The notes under the pieces are model-generated. The model searched no databases and was not told where the DNA came from. It saw only the letters and a program-made list of their open reading frames with translations. A stretch of 64,000 bases of DNA from Haemophilus_D parainfluenzae_AD (GTDB taxonomy: Bacteria; Pseudomonadota; Gammaproteobacteria; Enterobacterales; Pasteurellaceae). Shown here piece by piece: positions 1 through 8,700 of the stretch. A program made the translations under genes and the position numbers. The stretch lies in assembly GCF_001679325.1 (NCBI RefSeq), contig NZ_LZMX01000030.1, one strand, 5' to 3'. Within the stretch, counting starts at the first letter, position 1. Each line of letters begins with the position of its first letter.

Positions 1-198
1 TAAAGTACGATCAACCGTTTTGGTGATCCCATATTCATAATCAAAACCTTTCTCATAAAGCGCTTTTGCTTTTTCAATACGTTGTTCCTGTGTCATTGAA
101 GTTATATCACTAGTATGTTCTTGTGATAACTTAGGAAGTGAGTTTAATGTGCTTGCGGCAATAATAGTTGCAATGATAGTTGCAGTAAGATTAAGCAT
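1..198 (-). CDS. Secreted Sel1-like repeat protein, 3' end outside window
   Basis: An open frame reads from ATG at 198 to the left edge (66 codons, no stop), so only the N-terminus is visible. A good Shine-Dalgarno (AAGGAATAAAA) precedes the ATG. The protein starts with a short hydrophobic signal-like segment (residues 1-16), then a polar linker, then KALYEKGFDYEYGITKTVDR, whose spacing of Leu/Tyr/Gly/Asp resembles the start of a Sel1 (TPR-like) repeat. Sel1 proteins usually act as protein-protein interaction scaffolds. Another Sel1 lipoprotein gene lies at 2119-2763, so this could be a small local family. The Sel1 assignment rests on one partial repeat and is tentative; the reading frame and signal peptide are more secure. 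Confidence 0.55.
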   Translation of the reverse strand, partial: MLNLTATIIATIIAASTLNSLPKLSQEHTSDITSMTQEQRIEKAKALYEKGFDYEYGITKTVDRTL

Positions 199-216
199 TT
201 TTATTCCTTCTATTTT

Positions 217-274
217 AAGAGCGGTTATATTTCTACTTTATGTTATAAAAACATCGTGAAATCTAACCGCTCTT
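217..274. repeat. Long inverted repeat between YceK-like and Sel1-like genes
   Basis: An 11-bp perfect inverted repeat (AAGAGCGGTTA at 217-227 and its complement at 264-274) flanks a 36-nt loop in the short gap between two minus-strand genes. There is no T-tract after it on the minus strand, so it is not a convincing terminator. It could fold in the mRNA as a processing or stability hairpin. Confidence 0.5.
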
Positions 275-283
275 TATTTGAAA

Positions 284-559
284 TTAATCTTGTGATAATT
301 TTTGAATACCCTTAACTGGCAACATTAAGGTATCGCCAACGAAACTTAATGGAACATCAATAATGATAAATGGATAAAAAAGAATTGTACCAAAGGCCTC
401 ACCAACATCTCCTGCTGGAGCGGTTTTAGAAAAGGTAAGACGAGAAACATCTTCTTGAACACCACTATAAACCTCTGGTTGATCTAAAGTCATTAAGGTA
501 CCACACCCAGTTAAAGGCAACATCATAGCCAAAAGAAACGATTTATTTAAAATTTTCAT
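284..559 (-). CDS. YceK/YidQ-like (DUF1375) lipoprotein
   Basis: 91 residues. The N-terminus is a lipoprotein signal with lipobox LTGC (Cys19), followed directly by GT, the typical start of the YceK/YidQ family of small outer-membrane or periplasmic lipoproteins. The mature part has a conserved-looking Tyr-Ser-Gly segment and a hydrophobic stretch (FYPFIIIDVPLSF, near residues 61-73) matching the conserved YPF..D.PLS core I associate with this family. No biochemical function is known for the family. It is read in the same direction as the gene to its left, about 85 bp away, and is separated from yjjB by a terminator. Confidence 0.75.
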   Translation of the reverse strand: MKILNKSFLLAMMLPLTGCGTLMTLDQPEVYSGVQEDVSRLTFSKTAPAGDVGEAFGTILFYPFIIIDVPLSFVGDTLMLPVKGIQKLSQD

Positions 560-700
560 AAATTAAATTCCCAAAAGATAATGTTTATTAAATATAATAG
601 GGGTGAATAATATAGTTGTTTACTCAACTACTCAAGAAGAATAACAACAAATTCAAATATAAAATAAAAATGGACGAGTTAATGAGCTGATTATAAAAAG

Positions 701-727
701 ATAAGGGCATGTTAAACATGCCCTTAT
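701..727 (-). terminator. Terminator after yjjP-yjjB
   Basis: An 11-bp perfect stem (ATAAGGGCATG) closes on a 5-nt loop. On the minus strand it is followed by CTTTTTAT, as expected for a rho-independent terminator 40 bp beyond the yjjB stop. Confidence 0.8.
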
Positions 728-765
728 ACTAAAATTATTCGATCTCTTATCAAAACACTTCACTT

Positions 766-1227
766 TTATACGACAGGCTTTTGTCTATAAAACAATAATC
801 CTGGCAAGGCTAAACCAAAAACAAGAGCACCTAAAATAAAACTGGTATTGATAAAAGAACTAATCATTTGCTCAAATAATTTATCGGAAAATCCATAATG
901 ATGAATTTGTACAATCGCAATCATGGCTTTATAAGCCTGAACACCAGGAATCATTGGAATAATTGCGGCAACAGTGAAAACCTTTGGGTGAGCTAAATAA
1001 CGATGAGACAAATGTACGCCAATAAAGCCAATGACACAAGTTGCAAAAAAGGTAGAAAAAACAATAGGCAAACCAAAGTATAGTAATAAGGTTCTTGTGA
1101 TATGTCCAAGTGCTCCTAAAATAGCACAGTACATTAAGGCCTTAGGGGGAACATTAAATGCTAAAGCAAATCCTACTGCCGGGATGGCTGCAAAAAACAT
1201 ATCATCGAGTAAATTCAGTAAAAGCAT
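766..1227 (-). CDS. yjjB: YjjB, small subunit of a ThrE-type exporter
   Basis: 153-residue integral membrane protein with about five hydrophobic segments. It matches the C-terminal half of ThrE threonine/serine exporters, with the conserved pattern (A..PMIPG, here IIPMIPGVQAYKAM, near residues 90-102). In enterobacteria ThrE is split into YjjP and YjjB, which work together and have been linked to succinate/dicarboxylate export in E. coli. Here yjjP lies immediately upstream with a 4-bp gap, so the two are almost certainly co-transcribed. The substrate in this organism is unknown. Confidence 0.85.
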   Translation of the reverse strand: MLLLNLLDDMFFAAIPAVGFALAFNVPPKALMYCAILGALGHITRTLLLYFGLPIVFSTFFATCVIGFIGVHLSHRYLAHPKVFTVAAIIPMIPGVQAYKAMIAIVQIHHYGFSDKLFEQMISSFINTSFILGALVFGLALPGLLFYRQKPVV

Positions 1228-1231
1228 CTAA

Positions 1232-2002
1232 TTACCCCACCCAAGAAACAATATTTAAAAGATTTAATGCAAAGACGATACCTAAACAAGCACCAAAGGT
1301 GAGAACGGTGGCTATGGTCCATCGACCTAATCCCATATTGACATATCCTTTCAAAATATCCGCAAGTGAATTAATTAATGGGAATCCTGGAACGAGCAAT
1401 AAAACGCTAGAAGCTAATGCGATATGGGGATCGTTGCCTAAACTATATTTCAAACTCATACCTGAAATAAGTGAGGCAACAAATGCGGTAATAGCAAAAA
1501 CGATGAGTGGATTGTAATGACGTTTAGAAATTTCTTGTCGAACAAACATGGCGATGGCGGAAGCAATAAAGGTAATTATACAAATTGTCATATCACCGCC
1601 AGAAAGATGAGCAAAAGAGGCGCAAGATAAACCAATCATAAAAACCACCAAATAACGGTTATATCTTAGTGGTTTTAATTTATCCAGTTTCGTTTGTGCC
1701 ATCGATAAATCATATAAACGACGCTCTACCGCAATCACAATACGTTGAACATCTGTAACGATTTGCATATTAATGCCTTTATCAACATTCTTACGTATAG
1801 TGGTAATACAATGTTGTTTGGAAAGTGTGGTAAGTAATACGGCATTTGCCGTTAAAGCACACTCCACGCTTTCAATGCCTAAGGCAACTCCCAATCGCTG
1901 TGCCATTTGCACAACAACAGCACTTTCTGCTCCATGTTGTAATAATAACAAGGCGGTTTGCACACAAATTCGGGTAACCGCACGCTGATATTCTTGCTCC
2001 AT
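1232..2002 (-). CDS. yjjP: YjjP, large subunit of a ThrE-type exporter (DUF1212)
   Basis: 256 residues. A soluble N-terminal part of about 115 residues (ESAVVVQMAQRLG... LTANAVLLTT) is followed by about five membrane segments ending near the C-terminus, including the family motif G.PLINS (VPGFPLINSLADILKG, near residues 204-219). This is the N-terminal half of the ThrE family. With YjjB it should form an inner-membrane exporter of amino or dicarboxylic acids. The ATG at 2002 is preceded by a candidate -10 (2036-2041) and an FNR-like site (2081-2094), suggesting expression may respond to oxygen. Confidence 0.87.
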   Translation of the reverse strand: MEQEYQRAVTRICVQTALLLLQHGAESAVVVQMAQRLGVALGIESVECALTANAVLLTTLSKQHCITTIRKNVDKGINMQIVTDVQRIVIAVERRLYDLSMAQTKLDKLKPLRYNRYLVVFMIGLSCASFAHLSGGDMTICIITFIASAIAMFVRQEISKRHYNPLIVFAITAFVASLISGMSLKYSLGNDPHIALASSVLLLVPGFPLINSLADILKGYVNMGLGRWTIATVLTFGACLGIVFALNLLNIVSWVG

Positions 2003-2034
2003 ATCTTTACGCTCTTATTAAAATAGACGTAAAA

Positions 2035-2098
2035 GATTATAGATCGATAAATAAAAAATACTGAAAAAATGACTGTACCTATGATCCAAGTCAAAGTT
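2035..2098. repeat. Direct repeat copy A (upstream of yjjP)
   Basis: This segment of about 65 bp is repeated in the same orientation at 3055-3118, at roughly three quarters identity or better by eye; the shared core is GATAAATAAAAA/TACTGAAAAAATGAC. Copy A carries the yjjP promoter candidate; in copy B the FNR-like half-sites have drifted. The two copies bracket the Sel1 lipoprotein gene and a recD remnant. Confidence 0.7.
2036..2094 (-). promoter_or_regulatory. Candidate yjjP promoter with FNR-like site
   Basis: On the minus strand TATAAT lies at 2041-2036, about 35 bp before the yjjP ATG. Upstream, 2094-2081 reads TTGACTTGGATCAT, close to the FNR consensus TTGAT-N4-ATCAA. Its centre is nearly 60 bp before the inferred start site, the usual place for class I FNR activation. 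I see no good -35, as expected for an activated promoter. This is inferred from motif match alone. Confidence 0.4.
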
Positions 2099-2118
2099 AG
2101 GAAATATTACAATTCACC

Positions 2119-2763
2119 TTATTTTAATTTTTTATAATACAAACAACCTTTTTTATCACCACTATCACAAGCCTTACCCAACCATTCTTTGGCTACAGTT
2201 CTATTTTGTTTTACACCTTCTCCATCGCGATACATCAGGCCCAAATTAAATTGAGCCATTGTATATCCTTTATCCGCCGCTTTTCGGTACCATTTCGCTG
2301 CTTCAACATAATCTTGTTTTACACCTACTCCATTATAATACATCACGCCCAAACTATATTGAGAACGTAGCCCCCCTTGATCCGCTGCTTTTCGGTACCA
2401 TTTCACCGCTTCAACATAATCTTGTTCTACGCCCTCTCCTTTCGCATACATCATGCCCAAATTATGTTGAGCTTTTACATCCCCGTTTTCCGCTGCTTTT
2501 CGAAACCATTTTGCTGCTTCAACATCGTCTTGTATACCATTTCCATTACGATACATAAGGCCTAAATTATATTGAGCTCTTGCATCCCCTTGATCAGCCA
2601 GAGGCTTCCAAAGTTTCAACGCTGTTTGGTAATCTCCTTTTTTGACCGCTTCAAAACCTTGATCAAGCTGTTGGTCCGGTGTATTTGTCAAACCTGTTGA
2701 ATGGCAAGAAGCAAGTGAAAAGCCTAGAATAGCTGTAGTGAGAAGTGTTTTTGTCAATTTCAT
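2119..2763 (-). CDS. Sel1-repeat lipoprotein
   Basis: 214 residues from the ATG at 2763, chosen because AAGGAAACC sits just upstream and the product then begins with a clean lipoprotein signal (lipobox LASC, Cys20). The longer frame to 2889 adds 42 residues with no signal. The mature protein is one degenerate and four clear Sel1 repeats of 36 residues (pattern A.YNLG.MY.NG.GV.QD..EA.KW.RKAA), followed by a Cys-containing end (CDSGDKKGCLYYKKLK). The 108-bp DNA units are similar enough that copy number could change by recombination. Sel1 proteins act as interaction scaffolds; no partner is evident here. The gene sits inside a duplication scar (repeats at 2035 and 3055, recD fragment at 2893), so it looks like a later arrival than its neighbours. 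Confidence 0.85.
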   Translation of the reverse strand: MKLTKTLLTTAILGFSLASCHSTGLTNTPDQQLDQGFEAVKKGDYQTALKLWKPLADQGDARAQYNLGLMYRNGNGIQDDVEAAKWFRKAAENGDVKAQHNLGMMYAKGEGVEQDYVEAVKWYRKAADQGGLRSQYSLGVMYYNGVGVKQDYVEAAKWYRKAADKGYTMAQFNLGLMYRDGEGVKQNRTVAKEWLGKACDSGDKKGCLYYKKLK

Positions 2764-2892
2764 GTTGGTTTCCTTATTTAATGAAGTCATTTTTAATATT
2801 CTGTTTTTTTCACAATAATTGAAAGTGTAAAGTTGGAAATATTTTGTCATTTTAGCATGTAGATGTCGAATAGATGAGGCTTCAATCATTAT

Positions 2893-3035
2893 TATCTAAG
2901 TTTTGCACTGAGATCTTTCTTCTGAGCAAAATAAGTTTGAAGTTGAGTTAAATAAACACGGTAATTTTCGACCGCACTTTTCACCACTTATCAAACAGAT
3001 TCTTTAACATTTTGCTCTTCATCAAAATGATGGGA
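2893..3035 (-). pseudogene. Decayed fragment of recD
   Basis: About 135-140 bp here match the interior of recD at 4351-4495, in the same orientation, with only about ten differences by eye. This covers recD codons of about 414 to 462. The copy is non-functional: its frame contains adjacent TGA and TAA stops where recD encodes Arg-Gln. It retains the internal uptake signal. The intact recD lies only 1.3 kb away. The rest of the 2764-3150 gap holds only repeat copy B and no gene. Confidence 0.85.
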
Positions 3036-3054
3036 AATTAAAATGAACGTTAGA

Positions 3055-3118
3055 GGTTATAAACCGATAAATAAAAATACTGAAAAAATGACCACACCTA
3101 TAAACCATAGTCAAAATT
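3055..3118. repeat. Direct repeat copy B (downstream of grxB)
   Basis: Second copy of the segment at 2035-2098, same orientation, starting within about 20 bp of the end of the recD fragment. It lies just beyond the grxB stop. Together with copy A it forms direct repeats about 1.02 kb apart. Confidence 0.7.
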
Positions 3119-3150
3119 TCAGTATTTCCAAAGCTTATGTATCACCAAGA

Positions 3151-3798
3151 TTAAACAGCTTTATCAAAATATAATGGCACATCACTTAATTTAGCCATAT
3201 TCGTGATATAAGCTAAAACTGCTGGTGGGAATTCGATGTCTTTCACACAAGTCAGATTTCGTAATACAGGGAAAACGATAATATCTTCAAGAGAAAGTTG
3301 GCCGTTTAACGCATTTTCAGATTGAATCAATACGGTTAATTTCTCTAAATCTCCTTTTAAGCGAGCAAGATAGGTTTCGGTCTTCGCAATATTTTCTGCA
3401 AAATCACCAATAAATTCCGTTTTCTTTTTAGTGAAATAATCAACCGCACTTTGGGTTTCAAATTCTGCTAAACCGATTTGTGTAAAGCGTGCAGTCGTAA
3501 GATGACCATAATAACTGCCAACTTCTTTTAACCATGTTTCAATTTCAGGACGAACGTGTTCAGATAAAATTTTTTCACCAAAATATTCATCTACATAATG
3601 CACGATATCCAAACTTTCCGGCATCGCAGTTCCATCTTCTTTGACAAGAATCGGTACAACTTTTTTACCCACTAAACCAATCGGTGTTGCTTCATCATCA
3701 TTTGCGAGCACCACAAGTTCTACCGGCAGATTTTTTAAACCGAAAATCATGCGGGCTCGCACACAAAACGGGCAATGATCATAAACATATAATTTCAT
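3151..3798 (-). CDS. grxB: Glutaredoxin 2
   Basis: 215 residues, the normal length for GrxB-type glutaredoxins, which are larger than classical Grx and have a GST-like fold. The N-terminal thioredoxin-like domain carries the active site CPFC at residues 9-12, and KKVVPILVKEDG then PESLDIVHYVDE forms the glutathione-binding part (cis-Pro in VPIL). The C-terminal helical domain follows. It reduces protein-glutathione mixed disulfides in the cytoplasm. The start ATG at 3798 sits 4 bp after the recD stop, so it may be co-transcribed with recBD. Confidence 0.93.
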   Translation of the reverse strand: MKLYVYDHCPFCVRARMIFGLKNLPVELVVLANDDEATPIGLVGKKVVPILVKEDGTAMPESLDIVHYVDEYFGEKILSEHVRPEIETWLKEVGSYYGHLTTARFTQIGLAEFETQSAVDYFTKKKTEFIGDFAENIAKTETYLARLKGDLEKLTVLIQSENALNGQLSLEDIIVFPVLRNLTCVKDIEFPPAVLAYITNMAKLSDVPLYFDKAV

Positions 3799-3801
3799 TT
3801 T

Positions 3802-5736
3802 TTACTCCTCTTTTTCCTGTAATAACTTTCCTAATCCACTTTGTCTTTTTACCGTATTTCTGACCGCACTTTGCCAGATTTTTTGATTGGCAAATACGGA
3901 AAGTTGATTTTTCGCACGGGTAACACCGGTAAATACCAGCTCTCGTGAAAGCACTGGATTGGGTTCTGTTGGTAACACCATAACCGTATGATCAAATTCC
4001 GAACCTTGGGATTTATGAATCGTCATCATAAACGCAGGATCGTGAGCAGGAATACGACTGGTCGAAACTTCTCTATTGCCGAACCACACTTTGCCTTTAG
4101 CTAAACACAAGCCAATATCACCGTTATACAGTTTCACATTATGATCGTTTTCTGTAATCATAATTGGCTTACCGATATACCAATCACCTTCTTGGCGGAA
4201 CCAAAGTAGTTTTTCTGCACGCAATGCCAAGGCAATTTCACGATTTAATTCTTCCACACCTAATGCTGAAGCGCGAAGTGCGGTCAAAAATCTCACCGAA
4301 TTAAAACGGTCTAAAATCGCTTCTGCATAAGTTTTTTCATTACCCTTTTCATCTATAAATTTTGCATTGAGATCTTTCTTCTGAGCAAAATAAGTTTGAA
4401 GTTGCGTTAAATAAACACGGTAATTTTCAACCGCACTTTTCACCACTTGGCGAACAGATTCTTTAACATCTTGCTCTTCATCAAAATGGTGGAAATGCAA
4501 CTCTTGTGGATATTCCGCAAAGGTTGCCACACTACCCTCACCTTTTCCTTGTTGAATTTGCGCTGCAAGTTGTTTAATGCCCGAATCATCTCGGAAACGA
4601 CGACTAAAGGTTAAATGGCAAATGGTATCGCGCAACGGACTATGCTCCCCCCCAGTTGGAACAGTATAGCCTGTTGTTGCATAGATATAATCGGCTTGAG
4701 TAGGGCTATAATCTTGCGTTAAAAACTGTGCAATTTCACCTAATACTGCCCCCGCTTCAACAGAAGCCAATTGAGCTTGGTCACCCAATAAAATCAAACG
4801 CGTTTCGGGTTTCAACGCTTGCACAAGTTTCGCCATCATAGGCAAATCAATCATTGAGGTTTCATCCACTACTAGTACATCGATTTGCAGTGGATTATGT
4901 GCATGATATTTCACGCTATCGGTAAAAGGTCGAACGCCTAGTAAACGATGCAACGTTTCTGCTGTTTTAGGAATGGATGCGCGTAACTCATCTGAAATCG
5001 GCATTTGAGCCAAGGCGTTTTCGATGGATTCCGTTAAACGAGCCGTCGCTTTTCCCGTTGGCGCAACCAATTTAATATGAAGTTTGCCACCAAATAATTC
5101 CTGTAATACACATAACAAGCGAGTGACTGTCGTTGTTTTCCCTGTTCCAGGGCCACCTGTAATCACAGAAAATGGGCTTTTTACCGCCGTTGCGACTGCT
5201 ACTTTTTGCCAATCAACTTGCGCTTGTTGTTGAGGAAAATAGCGATCTAATAATGCCCGAATTTGTTGCGGCTCTACCGATAAAGTGCGGTCATTTTTCA
5301 AGGCATTTTTAATATATTGCGCCACGCGGAATTCATCTTGCCAAGCTCGATAGAAATAAATCGCCCCAAATTGAAATGCGAGAGGGGCAACCTGATTTTC
5401 AGGATCTTGTGTAAAAGCGATATGCCCCGCTAAGGCTGATTGCCATTTTGATACAGGAAATGAACCAATCTTTTCATTGATAAGCGACAAAAAATCTGTT
5501 TCAGTATGACGATAAGCCAACCCGAATAAATTACGTTCTAAAAAGCGATCTAACACACAACAAGTATTGCCTTGCGTATAGCTCCAGTTGCAAAGTGCGG
5601 CTAATAAAATCGCTAAATTTTGGATGGGCTCGGCATAGCCTTTATCTTTTTGTTTATCCGCAATTAATTGAGCAAAATAATAATCGCCTTGAGTAATCAC
5701 ACCTTGTTCTTGCAATGATTTTAATAGGCTTAACAT
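3802..5736 (-). CDS. recD: RecBCD exonuclease V, alpha subunit (5'-3' helicase)
   Basis: 644 residues from the ATG at 5736, which overlaps the recB stop as TAATG; the longer frame to 5772 would run into recB and is not needed. RecD is the fast 5'-3' SF1B helicase of RecBCD and regulates Chi recognition. Visible motifs: Walker A GGPGTGKTTT (about residues 194-203), Walker B-like VLVVDETSMID, the motif III region LILLGDQAQLASV, and the C-terminal TIHKSQGSEF and FTGVTRAK motifs. Translation is coupled to recB. No recC or ptrA is in the window, so recC must be elsewhere. Codons 414-462 were duplicated into the intergenic region at 2893-3035. Confidence 0.95.
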   Translation of the reverse strand: MLSLLKSLQEQGVITQGDYYFAQLIADKQKDKGYAEPIQNLAILLAALCNWSYTQGNTCCVLDRFLERNLFGLAYRHTETDFLSLINEKIGSFPVSKWQSALAGHIAFTQDPENQVAPLAFQFGAIYFYRAWQDEFRVAQYIKNALKNDRTLSVEPQQIRALLDRYFPQQQAQVDWQKVAVATAVKSPFSVITGGPGTGKTTTVTRLLCVLQELFGGKLHIKLVAPTGKATARLTESIENALAQMPISDELRASIPKTAETLHRLLGVRPFTDSVKYHAHNPLQIDVLVVDETSMIDLPMMAKLVQALKPETRLILLGDQAQLASVEAGAVLGEIAQFLTQDYSPTQADYIYATTGYTVPTGGEHSPLRDTICHLTFSRRFRDDSGIKQLAAQIQQGKGEGSVATFAEYPQELHFHHFDEEQDVKESVRQVVKSAVENYRVYLTQLQTYFAQKKDLNAKFIDEKGNEKTYAEAILDRFNSVRFLTALRASALGVEELNREIALALRAEKLLWFRQEGDWYIGKPIMITENDHNVKLYNGDIGLCLAKGKVWFGNREVSTSRIPAHDPAFMMTIHKSQGSEFDHTVMVLPTEPNPVLSRELVFTGVTRAKNQLSVFANQKIWQSAVRNTVKRQSGLGKLLQEKEE

Positions 5737-8700
5737 TAAAATAATTCCTCTAATTGTTGGATTAATTGCCAATCTGGTTTATCAAAAAAGATGCCCGATT
5801 GTGGCGAACCATTCATTCCTCGTAAAAATGCATAGACCACACCACCAAAATCTCGGTTGTAATCGTAGTGAGGCAAACGTGTTTTTAAATAACGGTGTAA
5901 TGCCACCACATACAACAAATATTGCCAATCATAATGATGTTCTAATATGGCTTTTTTCAATGCAGCTTGATCGTAATCCTTTAATATTTCACCCAAGAAA
6001 TTCGATTTGTAATCAAGCAAATAATATTTATCTTGATGACTAAAAACTAAGTCCATTGTACCTCGCACCATACCTTGAATATCATCAAACTGTAACGGTT
6101 CTGACGGCAAATGATGCCAAGTTGCTAACGCTCGATTAAAACCTACGACATCAAAATGGCTTGTGATATTGAGATAAAACGCCAACTCTTTTAAGCATTG
6201 TTTTTCGTTAATTTGTGCAAGGGTAAAATCATCGTTTGACAAAATTGGTGTACTGAGTATTTGTTCAAACCACTGTTGAACTGCTACAAACTGCTCTTCT
6301 ACAAGATTCAAATCCTGACATAATTTTTCAATGTTTTCTTTCTCAGCCAGTTGAGCAAAAGGCACCTTTTCAAAATAACGATGTAACAACGTACCAATTT
6401 GTGTTCCCCGTGGGAAATCTAAAACCATTTCATCGTTATCATGCTCAAGTGCGGTCAGATTTTCAGTGATATTTTCTGTTGAAATAGATGCATCATAATC
6501 TTTCGCATCATCAAAAATGAGCGATTTTTTCACCGCACTTTCATTCAAATAAGCTTTGCGTTGATGTGTTTGTTCTATGCCACTAAAGCTCGTCACTCGC
6601 CAATCTTGTTCAATTTCACCTTGGAAAATTTCTGCACTTAAATTTTCTTGAGAAATATTTAAGGTAAGTGGTTCACTGGCTTGTAACACATCGGTTAATT
6701 CAATTGCTACATCATTTGGTAAAAGCTGCTTAAATTTTTCCAATAACGGTTGGGTATCCCAATTATTTGGCAAATCGAGTTTTCGACCAATTTCACCTTG
6801 TGTTAAAACATACAATAAAGCATTCCATTTTTTATCAAAGGCTTTCGGTAACACAAAGGCCATTTGATATTTTGCTCGGGTTAATGCCACATAAAGCAAG
6901 CGCAATTCTTCCGCAAAAACTTCTTGGGTTAGCTCATCCAAGTGTTGATCTTGCATATCCCACAAGGTTTTGTTTTGTTTCTTATCGTAATATAAATTAA
7001 ATAGTTTCTTTTTAGTTGGGTCTTTTGCTGCATTTCCTAAAAATGGCAACCAAACTAAATCATATTCCAACCCTTTAGATTTATGGATAGTCACAATCTT
7101 CACTAATTGACGTTCGCTTTCTAAACGGATTTGTACTTCTTGACGACCATCATCTTGAATTTGCTTTTCAAACCAACGCAATAATGCCGCTTCACTTTCA
7201 TTTAATGCCGCTGCTTGCTGTAAAATTTCGGCTAAGTGTAATAAATCTGTCAGTTTTCGTTCACCATCAGGCCGAGATAAGAGTTTTTCTGTGATATTTT
7301 CTGCTAAAAGTAAATGATGCAACATCGGCAATACGCCTTGGCGTTGCCAAATTTGTTGATACTCTGCAAATTTTTCAGCCCAACGTTGCCACTGAATTTC
7401 ATCCTGGTGAATTTGGTGAATTTCAGCTGCATTTAAGCCGAAAAGTGCGGTCGCTATTGCATTCAAAATTGGGCGCTCAGTCACACTCAAACAGGCTTGC
7501 AAAATCAAGGCCAGTTCTTTTGCTGTGTTACTCTCAAAGACATTTCCTCTATCCGAAAGGTACACGGAAGCAATACCAAGCGCTTGCAATTCTTTTTTCA
7601 CCAGCTCTGCTTCGATATAACCACGCACCAAAACAGCTATATTTTCTGCTCGCAATGTTTGATTTTCCGCTTTGCTTTCATTCGGAAAAACTACCGGGTT
7701 TTCTGCCGCACTTTTTAACCATTGCTGAATCGATGTCGCGCAAGCTTTCGCATAATCTTGCTGGGTGGATTTGTCTTTATCGTTAATGTAAAAACGAAAG
7801 GCTGGTTCAGGCTGATTATTTAACTGAAAAACAAGATTTTTCTTGGCTGCACCTACATTTAAAAATTCAATATTTTCATAAATAAAGGGATCATTTTTGA
7901 AATCAAATAATCGATTTACCCCTTCCACTAAAGGTTGAGAAGAACGATAGTTTGTGCCTAAGTTAAAACGTTCATTGGCTTCTTTTGCTGCTTTTAAATA
8001 TGTAAAAATATCGGCGCCACGGAATCGATAAATCGCCTGTTTTGGGTCTCCGATCATCATAAAGCCAACATTACCAGACGCGGTTTCATTGTGATAAATT
8101 TTCGAGAAAATTTGATACTGTAACGCATCTGTATCTTGGAATTCGTCAATCATGGCAAAAGGATATTGAAAACGAATTAATTCCGCTAACTGTTCTCCGC
8201 CCTCACTATGTAATGCCTCTTTCAATAAGCGTAATAAATCATCAAAAGATTTTTCAGGATGATTCGCTTTGTATTCAAGAAGTTTCTTTTGAATACCTTG
8301 ACGATAGTGGTAAAGAATGATTTTTTTAAATAAATTACTCGGTTGAAGTTGCTCAATTAAAGCTTCAATCTCTTCAAAAGTTGGATGTGTTATTCTCACA
8401 CCTTTTTTCTTGAAAGGTGCGTTGACAGCGTTATCCAAAGCCGATTGTGTAAATTTTTTTACTAATGTTTCGTTTAAGGTGATATCTGCTCTATTTTTTG
8501 CCCATGAGGTGACTTCATCTACAAGTGATAAAATTGTTTTGCTTGAATGTGTTTTTCCATTTAAACAAGATTTCTCTTTTTTTACGACTTCTTCATCAAA
8601 AAGATCGCGAATTTCAACCGCACTTTCTAACCAAGCATCTTTAATCTTTTCAATAACTTCCGCATTTTCAGCGATATCTTTTTGCAAAAATTCTTTTAAT

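Noticed and set aside
2200..2600. 108-bp regularly spaced repeats that look like a CRISPR array at first sight
   Set aside because: They are the coding units of the Sel1 repeats: no fixed repeat with unique spacers, and the frame is open throughout.
5737..5772. Longer N-terminus of RecD
   Set aside because: It would overlap recB by 37 bp; the ATG at 5736 forms a normal TAATG overlap and fits the family.
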